Shown here in pieces: positions 8,481 through 17,270 of a stretch of 64,000 bases of DNA. The DNA comes from Maribacter_C sp947494565 (GTDB taxonomy: Bacteria; Bacteroidota; Bacteroidia; Flavobacteriales; Flavobacteriaceae): assembly GCF_047345415.1 (NCBI RefSeq), contig NZ_JBLFEP010000003.1:744001-808000 (forward strand), given 5' to 3'. The notes beneath the pieces were generated by a model, which was not told the DNA's origin, did not search any database, and saw only the letters and a list, made by a program, of their open reading frames with translations. Position 1 is the stretch's first letter, and the number at the start of each line of letters is the position of its first letter. The translations under genes and the position numbers were made by a program.

Positions 8481-8545
8481 CGAAGGTCGGTTGAAGGATT
8501 ACGGTTTAAAAATACAAATTTACTAATAGGGTGAATCGCAACACC

Positions 8546-8959
8546 CTATTTTCGATCCTTAATGCGGTACATGAATTTCAGTCCGCTCCAATCTTTATCA
8601 ACAGCACAGACTTTAACATCGACCAAACCATTGTCCAAGAGGTACGTCCGAATGTAATCACGCCCCAGATCGGTTTCGATCTTTGAACTGCCCTTAGGCC
8701 AGCTTACCCATAACATTCCGGTCATTTTCAAAGCTGGCTTTACTTCTAGCGACTGTCGCTCAAAATCCGCTTTGGTCGTACAAAACAAATGGATAAAATC
8801 AACGGACTCCGGTTCATTTCCTGCGACGTACATCACCTCGGGCATATCGGCAAAGAGCCCCAAATAATGCTTGGGCTCATTGAACAAGACCACGGTATAC
8901 CCCGCTTTGATACCGAGTTTTTTTGCTAAGGGTGTGCCTGAATAACCTATTGTGCCCAT
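8546..8959 (-). CDS. DUF3052 family protein
   Basis: This is a protein of about 137 residues starting MGTIGYSGTPLAKKLGIKAGY, the usual N-terminus of DUF3052 proteins. I prefer the ATG at 8959 to a GTG two codons upstream because it gives that family N-terminus. The body contains VDFIHLFCTTKADFE and MLWVSWPKGSSK, also typical. The family has no established biochemical role. It has no signal peptide, so it is cytoplasmic. It stands between the acylase and the sigma-factor operon with no clear operon partner. Confidence 0.85.
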   Translation of the reverse strand: MGTIGYSGTPLAKKLGIKAGYTVVLFNEPKHYLGLFADMPEVMYVAGNEPESVDFIHLFCTTKADFERQSLEVKPALKMTGMLWVSWPKGSSKIETDLGRDYIRTYLLDNGLVDVKVCAVDKDWSGLKFMYRIKDRK

Positions 8960-9006
8960 ACCCACAATTTACGATAAAATACTCATTTTAGAGCAGAGCG
9001 CTCTGT

Positions 9007-9606
9007 CTACTCCAATTCACTTAAAACGGCTTCTGCCGAGTTGGTGATCCGCCGGTAATGGCGATACCCCCATCGCGAAATGAATACCACAAACAGTACG
9101 GCAAAGCCAATAACCACGTAAGACCATAGATCTCGGTCTATCATGAAAAAATCCTTGTTGGACCATAGTTTCGAAAAAACGGCGGCCACAGCGAACATCA
9201 CAAAAAAGCTCGCAGCTATGGAGACCTGCTGCAATCGTAACAAATAGGTTTTCGCCTTGGTATAACCGATTAGGGTCTCTTTATAGTTCTTATCTAAAAT
9301 ATTCAAGCGTTGAATACGGTGGAGCGCCCTAAGGATCAATATGGGAAATACGGTAAGAAAACCCAATGTGAACGCACCGCAAGCCTTTAAATACCAAGTA
9401 CCTAACTCTTGAAAATTCAATAAAATGTACAGGGCCGTGGCAAAGCAAAGGAGTGCTCCTATCGTTTCGTAGGCTGAAAGGGTCTTAAATTTTTTCGAAT
9501 AGCGTTCTTGTGTCATCTGCATAATGATTTCGTTTGTTAATTTTTTTTGCTCTTCCAATTGATGGCTCATCTCTGACCATAGGACCTGCATTTCTTCAAT
9601 TTCCAT
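9007..9606 (-). CDS. Membrane partner of the ECF sigma factor, putative anti-sigma protein
   Basis: This is a 199-residue protein. An N-terminal cytoplasmic helix (about 1-45, rich in Glu, Gln and Met: EEMQVLWSEMSHQLEEQ) is followed by four hydrophobic segments (about 49-66, 76-92, 127-145 and 157-175). It starts 3 nt after the sigma gene and on the same strand. In Bacteroidota this layout, an ECF sigma followed by a small membrane protein with a cytoplasmic N-terminal helix, usually marks a sigma/anti-sigma pair. There is no zinc-binding HxxxCxxC anti-sigma motif. Its role as anti-sigma factor is inferred from context. Confidence 0.7.
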   Translation of the reverse strand: MEIEEMQVLWSEMSHQLEEQKKLTNEIIMQMTQERYSKKFKTLSAYETIGALLCFATALYILLNFQELGTWYLKACGAFTLGFLTVFPILILRALHRIQRLNILDKNYKETLIGYTKAKTYLLRLQQVSIAASFFVMFAVAAVFSKLWSNKDFFMIDRDLWSYVVIGFAVLFVVFISRWGYRHYRRITNSAEAVLSELE

Positions 9607-9609
9607 GGG

Positions 9610-10098
9610 CTAGTTTTTTAGGATTTGTTTTCTCAGTTTTTGCTTGATTCGTGAGACTCGAGTACCTACATTTCCTGGGCTCAGTCCTGTAATCTCTGAT
9701 ATTTCCTCGTACTTTTTGCCTTCGAGAAGGAGTAGCACAACCCCTTTCTCTAGCACGTTGAGTTCCTTGATATGGGCATATAGTACTTTCAGTTTTTCCT
9801 CGAATTCCGAATCATAATTTTCGGTCTGACGCATGATGACCTGGTCGATCGATACCGAATGACCCATTCGTTTTGTTTTTCTAAGCTTGGTCAGTGCCGT
9901 GTTCAAGGCAATCCGGTACATCCACGTACTCATCTTTGATTCCGCGCGAAAGGAATCAAAGGATTTCCACAGTTGGTAGACCACGTCTTGATACAAATCT
10001 TGCTGATCGGCACGATTGTCGGAATACATGGTCGTAATTTTAAAAATCACACCCTCGTTCCGTTTGATCACATGAACAAATTCTTCCTCTTTTAGCAT
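9610..10098 (-). CDS. ECF-type RNA polymerase sigma factor
   Basis: This is a 162-residue sigma-70-family protein with only regions 2 and 4, so of the extracytoplasmic-function class. Region 2 has DQQDLYQDVVYQLWKSF and STWMYRIALNTALTKLRK. Region 4 has LEGKKYEEISEITGLSPGNVGTRVSRIKQKLRK, a helix-turn-helix for the -35/-33 element. It is the first gene of a two-gene operon with a membrane protein. The signal sensed is unknown. Confidence 0.93.
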   Translation of the reverse strand: MLKEEEFVHVIKRNEGVIFKITTMYSDNRADQQDLYQDVVYQLWKSFDSFRAESKMSTWMYRIALNTALTKLRKTKRMGHSVSIDQVIMRQTENYDSEFEEKLKVLYAHIKELNVLEKGVVLLLLEGKKYEEISEITGLSPGNVGTRVSRIKQKLRKQILKN

Positions 10099-10271
10099 TC
10101 AGCCTTTGTTGGTTTATTGTATTAGTATACCATATCCTGAAATTATCACAACAATTTTAAAAAAATCGAATGCGGTCGAAGGTGGTTTGTCAATTTATGA
10201 AGGAAACAAGCGAAAATGACAAGCAACAAATCCGGTGAAGAACCGTTGTATTGGTAAGACAAATCATTACA

Positions 10272-10427
10272 ATGCAGTACCTTTCAAAGGAAATCGAAGC
10301 TTTGGCGAAGAAACGGCCAAAGAAAGGATCTTCGCTAATCAAAAAGGAGTATTCATGTGGTATTTTTCAGGACTACGGTGAGGATATCCCAAAAAAAACA
10401 CTGAAAAACAAGGATGCTACTCTTTAG
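10272..10427 (+). CDS. Possible 51-residue basic ORF
   Basis: In the 318-nt gap between the sigma factor and the amidohydrolase genes, an ATG at 10272 opens a 51-codon frame with many Lys (LAKKRPKKGSSLIKKEYSCG), ending at TAG 10425-10427. It overlaps the end of the convergent amidohydrolase gene by 11 nt. Codon composition looks plausible, but there is no homologue I recognise and no clear promoter. The rest of the gap (10099-10271) is AT-rich and probably holds the sigma-gene promoter. Confidence 0.25.
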   Translation: MQYLSKEIEALAKKRPKKGSSLIKKEYSCGIFQDYGEDIPKKTLKNKDATL

Positions 10428-11520
10428 GAAAGAGGCTCTTGTCCAATCTCGGAATGAGGTTCAAGGCATTTTTGTAGTAGACTTTCCGCAATACTTCATC
10501 GGGTAAGTCAAGGCCGTACATCGCCCAAAACGCATGGTATTTCTTATAGTATGGGAAATATTCATCACTGCTCTCCAGTACCCTAAAATAGGTTGGGAAC
10601 TCCTCTGGTTTCCAGCTGTCCTTGCCAAAGAGAATTCGATCTTGGTATTTAATAAAAAACGCCTTTGCATTTTTAGGCTGCCGGCCTAGTTCCGCGATAA
10701 CCGCTGCGATCCCCACATTCATATTGGGAATTTCATCAAGAAGCGCTCCCAGTTTTCCAAGATTATTGGCATACCAGCCCATGTGAGCGTTGATAAATTG
10801 GGTTTTCGGATGTTTCTTGAACATGCGATGCTGTTCGGCTATGATCTGCTCCCAAGGTGCTGGATCTGTGGCCGATCTTTTTCGTCTTGGTCGTGTTTTG
10901 AGTTCTAACCAGCGTTCATTATCGCTGTCCATAGGATCCCAGAATGATTTAGGGTCTGCGGCATGAATCAAAACAGGAACGCCCATCTCTCCACATTTGG
11001 CCCAAATCGGATCCAATCGTGGGTCGTCAATGGCCAAACGCTTGCCCTCAGCGTCTTTATACCGCAATCCTAGGCTTTTGAAGATTTTCAATCCCCTAGC
11101 GCCATTTTTGATATCCGTTTCCAATTGGGCCGCGGCCTTCTCGGACCAACCTGCTTTGCCGACACCGTCGAAGTCCACATTGGCGAATACCACAAAACGG
11201 TTCGGGTAGTTGTTTTTGATGTTTTCGATTTTTTCATTGAGACTGTTGCCCGAGCCACCACTCAAGTTGACCATGACCCCCTCGTTCAATTCATCCATAT
11301 CCTTGACAAGCCGTGCGAGTGCATCGGGTGACATATCGCGTTGGTGACTGTGCACATCTATAAAAGGAAATTTTGCGGCAGACACAGGATTCTCCGGTAC
11401 CACTAGGGTAGATTTAGGATTGTATTCTTCAAAGCCCATTTCTTGGGCATAAAAAAGGCTACAGGAGCATAGTGTCAAAGCGAATATTGGAAGTGCGGTG
11501 GTAATTTTCATAGGTTGCAT
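10417..11520 (-). CDS. Secreted amidohydrolase-superfamily metal-dependent hydrolase
   Basis: This is a 367-residue TIM-barrel hydrolase. After a signal peptide (ending near SCSLFYAQ; the Cys may also make it a lipoprotein), residues 51-59 carry FIDVHSHQR, the strand-1 HxH metal motif. Later metal ligands are VLIHAADP (strand 5 His), INAHMGWY (strand 6 His) and LFGKDSW (strand 8 Asp), in the normal family order. It resembles the Amidohydro_2 group, such as decarboxylases or lactonases. The substrate is unknown. It is the last gene of an operon with the MocA-like and DUF5916 genes, with gaps of 16 and 12 nt. Confidence 0.85.
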   Translation of the reverse strand: MQPMKITTALPIFALTLCSCSLFYAQEMGFEEYNPKSTLVVPENPVSAAKFPFIDVHSHQRDMSPDALARLVKDMDELNEGVMVNLSGGSGNSLNEKIENIKNNYPNRFVVFANVDFDGVGKAGWSEKAAAQLETDIKNGARGLKIFKSLGLRYKDAEGKRLAIDDPRLDPIWAKCGEMGVPVLIHAADPKSFWDPMDSDNERWLELKTRPRRKRSATDPAPWEQIIAEQHRMFKKHPKTQFINAHMGWYANNLGKLGALLDEIPNMNVGIAAVIAELGRQPKNAKAFFIKYQDRILFGKDSWKPEEFPTYFRVLESSDEYFPYYKKYHAFWAMYGLDLPDEVLRKVYYKNALNLIPRLDKSLFPKE

Positions 11521-11536
11521 TTTTTGGGGTTTCCGA

Positions 11537-12142
11537 TCAATTGAGTTGCTGTATCATATTTTGATAGTCTTGCCAGGTATCGATATCCATTTCCTTTCCT
11601 TGCGGATTGATGATTTTGATGTTGCTATCATTGATAATGTGACGGGCGCCGTAGTCTTTCGTCAGTTTCAATAGTTCGGTAAAATGGCACTTATCGAACA
11701 TGGCAGGCACCCCTAATCCGTTCTCATACCCGGTGGCGGTTATGGTCGCCCTTGCCTTTCCCCAGGTATCGATAACCTGGTCTATATAGGCCGCATCGAT
11801 CAAAGGCTGATCGGCCAACATCACAAGCATTCCATCGTACTCCACAGGCAAAGAAAGTAAATGTTTCAGACCCGCAACGATCGAGCTTCCCATTCCATTG
11901 CTCCAGTTTTCATTATAGATACAAATATCGTCCGGCAACTGTGTTTGTTTTTTGATGAATTCATCATTGGCACCCAATACTACGAAGACCTCTTCTACCT
12001 GTGATGCACGCGCTTGGGCCAGGGCATTTTCCAATAGGGTCGTATTCTTCCAGGGCAATAACTGTTTTACGCGTTCTCCCATCCGTTTCGATTCCCCCGC
12101 AGCTAGAATCAGAATAGGGATACTTGGTTTTCCATTTTTCAT
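11537..12142 (-). CDS. MobA/MocA-like nucleotidyltransferase
   Basis: This is a 201-residue single-domain nucleotidyltransferase. ILAAGESKRMGERVKQLLPW (residues 12-31) is the nucleotide-binding loop of the GT-A fold, and MLVMLADQPLID is the metal-binding motif that replaces DxD in MocA-type enzymes. These transfer CMP to molybdopterin in molybdenum-cofactor maturation, or act on related substrates. No other molybdenum gene lies in the window, so the true substrate is open. It sits between the DUF5916 and amidohydrolase genes in one operon. Confidence 0.85.
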   Translation of the reverse strand: MKNGKPSIPILILAAGESKRMGERVKQLLPWKNTTLLENALAQARASQVEEVFVVLGANDEFIKKQTQLPDDICIYNENWSNGMGSSIVAGLKHLLSLPVEYDGMLVMLADQPLIDAAYIDQVIDTWGKARATITATGYENGLGVPAMFDKCHFTELLKLTKDYGARHIINDSNIKIINPQGKEMDIDTWQDYQNMIQQLN

Positions 12143-12154
12143 ATGAAACTTGAA

Positions 12155-14329
12155 TTATTTGTTGAACCAGTAGGTAAACTTCAATGTCAATGACCAGTCC
12201 TTCGGCATGAAGGGGTCGATCATTTGATTGTTCGTGTAGACCAAAAAAAGGTCCGACGCTGGGGCGTAGCGCCATTGAAATCTTGAATTCAGATTAAAGT
12301 TACGTGATTGTTCGTTGTATTGAAAAAGTGTGGCGAAAAAAAGCGTGTTGGTAAAGGTAACATCCACCTCACTCCCAATAAGCCAGAACTCGTTCGTATT
12401 CCATGGGGCGGGCAATTTGATATGGTTATAGTTCAAATTCGCACTGAGGCTCACATAGGGCTGAAAACGATACCCCAATTCGGTCGTCAAACTTGTGCGG
12501 TTACCTCCTTGATAATATCCTCCGAAACGGGCATCGAGACCGTAGGTGAAAAGGTTTTGGGGTTTTGAATCGAACATCCAACCGAATGCGTTCCATTGAT
12601 GAGTGGTACCGGTAGCCAATTCTTCCTTGCCCAGCCGCGTCGGGTCAAAGGGCGCCAAAAGTTCCACATAATCATCGGATACGAAAAAATCCAAACTACT
12701 TCGATTTCTAAAGTCCACCTGGTACAAGATGTAGTTCAGATTATCGGTGCGGCGCAAATTTTCTGTAAAGTAGAAGGAGGAATTCAAGACCGGTCCATGG
12801 CTAACCACCTTACCCTCCTTTGGAAAGAACAGATGTCCTAGATATCCATTGAAGTTTACATACCCGGTTCGCGGCACAAAACCTACCTCGGCCCTGTAGT
12901 CATCACTGACCCATTCTTCTTGTATACGCCAGCTCCACTTTCGGTTTTGATATTCCAGATTCGCGGCTTGAGTGATACCGTTGCCTTCATCGTTTGGAGA
13001 GAATGATTTCAATACAAAAGCTTTTCCCGTCCATAGATTATTGGAAGAGGCCAAATTATATTCAACACCGAGATTACGATTGTATTCAGGGAATTCAGTG
13101 CGCAACGTATCACTTTCATTCTGGTAATTAAAAGACTGCTTGTTGACCAACATCACCCCGATACTTGAACGGCTAAATACTTTTTTCTGTAAAGAAAGCA
13201 CTCCGAAATTTTGACTGGGCAGTCCAGTTTCGGCAATACTACTGGTTTGAATATCCATAAGCCCGACACGCCAAGAATCGGTAATATTGCCACTGACCCG
13301 TGCTCCGGCCTGTATGGGTACTCCAAGGCCGATTCGTCTTGAAAAGAAGGGGCGAATCGTAGGATACCCAAAGTTGGCGAACAAATCACCGTTCTCGAGA
13401 AAGAATTGTCTTCTTTCGGGAAAAAAAAGTTCAAAACGGTCTAAATTGGTAATCTGCCGATCCACTTCAACTTGTGAAAAATCAGGATTTACGGTCACAT
13501 CAAGATTCAGTGAGGGCGTCAAGCTAAATTTGACATCACCTCCAATTTTCGGCTCGTATTCCGGTTCTTCATCATTGGCCTTGTTCTGAGATACTTCCCC
13601 TAGCACATAAGGAATCACGGAAAAATTAACTCGCGGCTTTGGGGGAGCTTCCTCCCAGACCAGGGTACCGTTATAGGCCATGGAAGAGGTCGGAAACTGT
13701 CTGGGAACAGGGGTCCAACTTGATTTTTCACTTGATTTTAGGTCCAACCGGCTAAAATTCACCCCCCACTCCTTTACGCCTTCCTCGTATCTGACAGACT
13801 TAAAAGGTACCGCCATTTCGAACACCCATTTTTCTTCATCGTGTGAGCTGTCGGAGATCCACTTGCTATCCCAGTTCAGATCGATGCTACTACCATTGAA
13901 CATGGTTCCGTCCCACTGCGCCCCATAGGCATTGGCACCAAAGGAGAATCCGGTCGTCTGATTGTTAAAAGGATCCAGAAAGAGGAGAAAATTATCGTTC
14001 TTTCCAAAGGAAAAGTCCCTCCGCAGCGATTCAACGGTATACTTGGCATCACCACTATGGTAAAACGTGGCCAGCAGATAAAAGTTCTTTTCATCGTAGG
14101 CCATTCGTATTTCGGAATGCTCTTGTGCAGGGCCATCATCCATGGGAAGCACCATAAAAAAGTCTTTGGCCACATCGGCGTCTTTCCAGGCAGGATCGTC
14201 TCCTTTTCCATCAATGGTAATGACCCCGGTATTTTTGCGAATGTTCAAGCGGAAATTTTCATTCTTTTTTTGGGCCTTGACACTACAGTATACATGAAGC
14301 AGAATCAAGGCAAGTAAACGTTTTTTCAT
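12155..14329 (-). CDS. DUF5916 protein with N-terminal CBM9-like domain and C-terminal beta-barrel
   Basis: This is a 724-residue envelope protein. A signal peptide (MKKRLLALILLHVYCSVKAQ) precedes a CBM9-like domain (about 30-220: ITIDGKGDDPAWKDAD and DEKNFYLLATFYHSGD). The DUF5916 core has the hallmark DVTVNPDFSQVEVDRQ and LFFPERRQFFLENGDLF, and the rest is made of amphipathic strands ending in an aromatic residue, as in outer-membrane barrels. I chose the ATG at 14329 over an upstream TTG because it starts the signal peptide directly. Its function is not established. It is the first gene of a three-gene operon. Confidence 0.88.
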   Translation of the reverse strand: MKKRLLALILLHVYCSVKAQKKNENFRLNIRKNTGVITIDGKGDDPAWKDADVAKDFFMVLPMDDGPAQEHSEIRMAYDEKNFYLLATFYHSGDAKYTVESLRRDFSFGKNDNFLLFLDPFNNQTTGFSFGANAYGAQWDGTMFNGSSIDLNWDSKWISDSSHDEEKWVFEMAVPFKSVRYEEGVKEWGVNFSRLDLKSSEKSSWTPVPRQFPTSSMAYNGTLVWEEAPPKPRVNFSVIPYVLGEVSQNKANDEEPEYEPKIGGDVKFSLTPSLNLDVTVNPDFSQVEVDRQITNLDRFELFFPERRQFFLENGDLFANFGYPTIRPFFSRRIGLGVPIQAGARVSGNITDSWRVGLMDIQTSSIAETGLPSQNFGVLSLQKKVFSRSSIGVMLVNKQSFNYQNESDTLRTEFPEYNRNLGVEYNLASSNNLWTGKAFVLKSFSPNDEGNGITQAANLEYQNRKWSWRIQEEWVSDDYRAEVGFVPRTGYVNFNGYLGHLFFPKEGKVVSHGPVLNSSFYFTENLRRTDNLNYILYQVDFRNRSSLDFFVSDDYVELLAPFDPTRLGKEELATGTTHQWNAFGWMFDSKPQNLFTYGLDARFGGYYQGGNRTSLTTELGYRFQPYVSLSANLNYNHIKLPAPWNTNEFWLIGSEVDVTFTNTLFFATLFQYNEQSRNFNLNSRFQWRYAPASDLFLVYTNNQMIDPFMPKDWSLTLKFTYWFNK

Positions 14330-14462
14330 GGTCTGGTATCGCAATCCTGAATGAAACGGAAAACTACGAAAACCTTAACAATGTTTAACATAAAAACTTC
14401 AAATCTATCATAATTTAAATGTCATTTATCCGTTCTGATGGTTGAACCCAATAATTTTGAAA

Positions 14463-15551
14463 ATGAAAACCTTCACCAAACGTATTGTACTCTTTTTTGC
14501 GATTTCTTTTATCATTTCTTGCGGTAATGCCGACGACGATGTCTTTTTTGGACTGAATACCGGAGGCGAGGGACTCGGCAAGGGTAAAGAGGTAGATGAG
14601 TGCCTAGGCCTAGGCGAGGGTGACTTGGTACTTTCCATACAAGAACAATTCACGACCCTGCCCGGAAAGGTCTCTATTCTTTTTAAAGTATCCGACACCG
14701 ATGGACAACCTGTAGCCGGACTCGAAGCGGATCAATTTACCATATACGAACAGGGAATCAATGACGAATGTTTCAATACGATTTCGACGTCCGAATCCGC
14801 AGCTCGTATCTCCTCAAACGCCCAAGTGTTCAATAACAATGCGCTATTGGTGCTAGATTTAAGTAATAGTGTGTTAAGCAGTAGTCTTACTGAATTAAAG
14901 GAAGCGAGTCTTAGTTTTGTGGATAATGTGATGCCCACAACCCAAGAGGAATCTTTCAAAATGGCTATTTATTGGTTCGATGGGGAAGATGAACTACACC
15001 TATTAAACGACTTGACTTCATCAAAAGAAGAATTGACCGCGGCTATCAATGGAATTACCGAGGATATCAGCAATGACCCCTCAACGGATTTATACGGTGC
15101 GGTCATTAAATCTACGGATATTGCCAATGAGCTACTAACGGCCAGCATTCAAGGGGATAAGATTGGAGCGGCCTCAGTAGTTATCTTTACGGATGGTACA
15201 GACCAAGCGGCTCGATTCAGCCAAGCAGCGGCCCAACAGAAAGTTGATGACGCTAACCAGAACATTTCGTTTTTCACTATCGGTCTTGGTGGTGAAATCG
15301 ACACCCAGGTGCTCAGCGATATCGGAAAGACCGGCAGCGTTTTTGCGACCAACAAAGAAGAGTTGGAAACGACTTTCAACGATATTTCCATCAAAGTGCG
15401 TGAACGCGCCAACAGTTTTTACCTGTTCGAATATTGCAGTCCGAAACGAGGCGGTGAAAACAACTTGGCCATCAGTGTGCAGACCGGCAGTCGGGAAGGT
15501 GCCGTGCAGACGAAGTTCGATGCCACTGGTTTCACAGGTGGTTGCGAGTAA
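14463..15551 (+). CDS. VWA-domain lipoprotein
   Basis: This is a 362-residue lipoprotein. The signal peptide ends in FIISC, with the lipidated Cys near residue 20, counted from the ATG at 14463. I prefer this start to one 7 codons upstream because it gives a normal n-region (MKTFTKR). The core is a von Willebrand factor A domain: ALLVLDLSNSVLSS is the MIDAS DxSxS motif, VVIFTDGTDQAAR is the later TDG strand, and ISFFTIGLGGEID follows. It should bind a divalent metal and a protein ligand on the surface. No partner is encoded nearby. An intrinsic terminator follows at 15576. Confidence 0.85.
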   Translation: MKTFTKRIVLFFAISFIISCGNADDDVFFGLNTGGEGLGKGKEVDECLGLGEGDLVLSIQEQFTTLPGKVSILFKVSDTDGQPVAGLEADQFTIYEQGINDECFNTISTSESAARISSNAQVFNNNALLVLDLSNSVLSSSLTELKEASLSFVDNVMPTTQEESFKMAIYWFDGEDELHLLNDLTSSKEELTAAINGITEDISNDPSTDLYGAVIKSTDIANELLTASIQGDKIGAASVVIFTDGTDQAARFSQAAAQQKVDDANQNISFFTIGLGGEIDTQVLSDIGKTGSVFATNKEELETTFNDISIKVRERANSFYLFEYCSPKRGGENNLAISVQTGSREGAVQTKFDATGFTGGCE

Positions 15552-15575
15552 AAAATCAAATGATACGATAATTGC

Positions 15576-15602
15576 AGGGCGCCTTGAACGGGCGCCCTTT
15601 TT
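15576..15602. terminator. Intrinsic terminator
   Basis: An AGGGCGCC / GGCGCCCT stem with a short TTGAAC-G loop is followed by five T. It lies 25 nt after the VWA gene stop and just overlaps the stop codon region of the convergent PI-PLC-like gene. Confidence 0.9.
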
Positions 15603-16347
15603 ATTTCGGATGTAGTGTCATCATGCAAGCGGAAGGCTGGTCGGTATTGATAAAATCCAGGCCCATTTGCGCGAAGGTTTCCCAAGCGATTATGGTATCC
15701 GGAGTTGCCCAAAAGCGAAAGGGCTTCTTGAATTCATGTGCCTTTTTGATAATCTTGAAAATCTTTTGACGTTCGGTCGCGGGCAGTTCGCTTTTTCCGT
15801 CCCATTTCGAATAGTTGTAAAACGGTAGGCTGATCAAAGCCACCCTGTCCCAGAATTTGGGGTCTTCTACATCGTCCAAACTTTGATAATCGAAAAAGAG
15901 GTAATCCGGATAGGTCACGTACGCGGCTGGCGGAGGGCGATTTCCTGAAATAACCCATTTTACCTTTTTGGACTGTATCAATGCGTGGTAGTTTTGGAGT
16001 ATTTCGGTCAATCGTAGAAGCGTTGGCTTGCTTACGGACTTTATATCAATCAATAGTTGTATCTCCCGTAGGGTGCCCTTCTTAAACTCTGATTGAATGG
16101 GTCGAAGATAACGTGTTTCCAAATCTGGGGCGCCCATTGCGATATCTGCCTCATCGTGTGTGACGAAAAGCGTATCGCGCTTCAAAAAAATATCGACCTC
16201 TATGGAATACGCCCCGCTTTGGTAGGCTTCCTTAAAGGGATGTGCTTGTTGGTAATCATTATGTGAATGTACCTTGACCTGATTTATGGCTTGCGCCCCA
16301 AGCGTATGGGTGCAGACCAAAGCAGCTATAACTATCAAGATTCTCAT
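15601..16347 (-). CDS. Secreted PI-PLC/GDPD-fold phosphodiesterase-like protein (AIM6-like)
   Basis: This is a 248-residue protein with a signal peptide ending LGAQA. VKVHSHNDYQQAHPF at residues 24-38 and SIEVDIFLKRDTLFVTHDE at 48-66 are typical of the phosphatidylinositol-specific phospholipase C/glycerophosphodiesterase barrel superfamily, in the AIM6-like branch. The His, Glu-x-Asp and second His are the expected catalytic and metal residues. The barrel ends with FINTDQPS, as in GDPD proteins. The exact substrate is unknown. The gene is monocistronic. Confidence 0.82.
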   Translation of the reverse strand: MRILIVIAALVCTHTLGAQAINQVKVHSHNDYQQAHPFKEAYQSGAYSIEVDIFLKRDTLFVTHDEADIAMGAPDLETRYLRPIQSEFKKGTLREIQLLIDIKSVSKPTLLRLTEILQNYHALIQSKKVKWVISGNRPPPAAYVTYPDYLFFDYQSLDDVEDPKFWDRVALISLPFYNYSKWDGKSELPATERQKIFKIIKKAHEFKKPFRFWATPDTIIAWETFAQMGLDFINTDQPSACMMTLHPK

Positions 16348-16585
16348 AGTGTTCCAATTATCATGAAAATTACCATTTTTTAGAATAGCAGTAACCTAGA
16401 AAGTGTACCGTACATCTGATCATCGTTTTTTCAGGCACTTTATCCAATTAATACAATTCGAATTAGGGTTTTCAGGGTAATCATTGTTTCTTTACGGAAT
16501 CCCAATTCATATTACGACCTACATCCTAGACTATGAAAATGTATAATCGTATCTGTCAGAACACAGGTACCAAAGAACACAAATT
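16348..16585. other. Leader and promoter region of the first 55-residue peptide gene
   Basis: This gap separates the divergent PI-PLC-like gene from the first small membrane peptide. It must hold both promoters. I see no perfect TAnnTTTG element and no other convincing ORF. A 31-codon frame from ATG 16533 overlaps the peptide gene and looks spurious. Confidence 0.3.
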
Positions 16586-16753
16586 ATGGATGTACTCAAC
16601 GCTGTTATTCAGAACTCTTCATTGAACGGAATGCCTAAATGGTTTAAGGCAACGTCAATTTTCTTATTCTCGACCATATTTACATTGTTAATGACGATGT
16701 TGGTCCTATTATTTATTTATGGGCCAGAGATGAACATTCGGTTCGGGTATTAA
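16586..16753 (+). CDS. Small membrane peptide A, 55 residues, one transmembrane helix
   Basis: A 55-codon ORF (ATG 16586, TAA 16751-16753) has a polar N-terminus (MDVLNAVIQNSSLNG, then PKWFKAT) followed by a strong hydrophobic helix (SIFLFSTIFTLLMTMLVLLF, residues 24-43) and a short tail. It has exactly the length and layout of the ORF at 17020, and the N-termini match as M-x-x-[LI]-N-x-[VI]-I-[QN]-[NE]-S. It has its own terminator directly downstream. This is good evidence for a real gene despite its size. The function is unknown. Confidence 0.6.
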   Translation: MDVLNAVIQNSSLNGMPKWFKATSIFLFSTIFTLLMTMLVLLFIYGPEMNIRFGY

Positions 16754-16772
16754 TACAAAGTACTATATTCTA

Positions 16773-16825
16773 AACCGCCTTGAAGGGAATCGAGAACACC
16801 TAACTCCCTTCATGGCGGTTTTTTT
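16773..16825 (+). terminator. Intrinsic terminator after peptide A
   Basis: A long stem of AACCGCCTTGAAGGGA pairs with TCCCTTCATGGCGGTT, with a single T-T mismatch. The loop is 16 nt and seven T close the hairpin. Confidence 0.92.
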
Positions 16826-17019
16826 GATGCTGCACACTACGTACTTATCCGTAACGCGATAATTTGATTTCGCACGGCGGATTCAAAGTTATATGTTCAG
16901 TTCTACTAGCCTACCCCTGTTTTCAGGGAGTCTCATTTCACCTCTACTAGTGAAGTTTCCACTCGATTTCCAATGTAATTTTGGTCTTGTAATCGAATCT
17001 AAATTAAACTTTAGAAATT
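16826..17019. other. Promoter and leader region of the second 55-residue peptide gene
   Basis: This stretch separates the terminator of peptide A from the start of peptide B. Both peptide genes begin right after the same AAATT sequence (AAATTATGG and AAATTATGA). An inverted CTACTAG / CTAGT pair lies around 16905-16955. No other ORF is convincing. Confidence 0.3.
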
Positions 17020-17187
17020 ATGAAAGCAATCAACAATATTATCAATGAAAGTGCAATAGGCTATTTGACGAATCCGTATAAATATGCGATTCTCTTCCTT
17101 TTTTCAGGTATCATCATTACGGCCTTGAGCTTGTTGACCTTTATGCTAATGAACATGTCATACGTTAGCGCAACTTTTAACTTTTAA
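17020..17187 (+). CDS. Small membrane peptide B, 55 residues, one transmembrane helix
   Basis: A 55-codon ORF (ATG 17020, TAA 17185-17187) reads MKAINNIINESAIGYL, then a short polar stretch NPYKY, then a hydrophobic helix AILFLFSGIIITALSLLTFM (23-42) and a short tail ending in Phe. It is a diverged paralogue of peptide A at 16586 with equal length and the same design. A hairpin follows the stop. Single-helix peptides in separate tandem units recall type I toxin families, but no antisense RNA can be read here. Confidence 0.6.
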   Translation: MKAINNIINESAIGYLTNPYKYAILFLFSGIIITALSLLTFMLMNMSYVSATFNF

Positions 17188-17191
17188 TAGC

Positions 17192-17218
17192 AATGCCCTG
17201 CCTCATCGGCGGGGCATT
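17192..17218 (+). terminator. Terminator-like hairpin after peptide B
   Basis: AATGCCCTGCC pairs with GGCGGGGCATT around a TCATC loop, with one G-T pair. The stem is strong, but no T run follows, so it may be a weak terminator or a stability hairpin. Confidence 0.6.
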
Positions 17219-17270
17219 CGAATAGCTATCATCTCGAAGTTGTGGATTCTGTTTTGCTCCTACGATGAAC

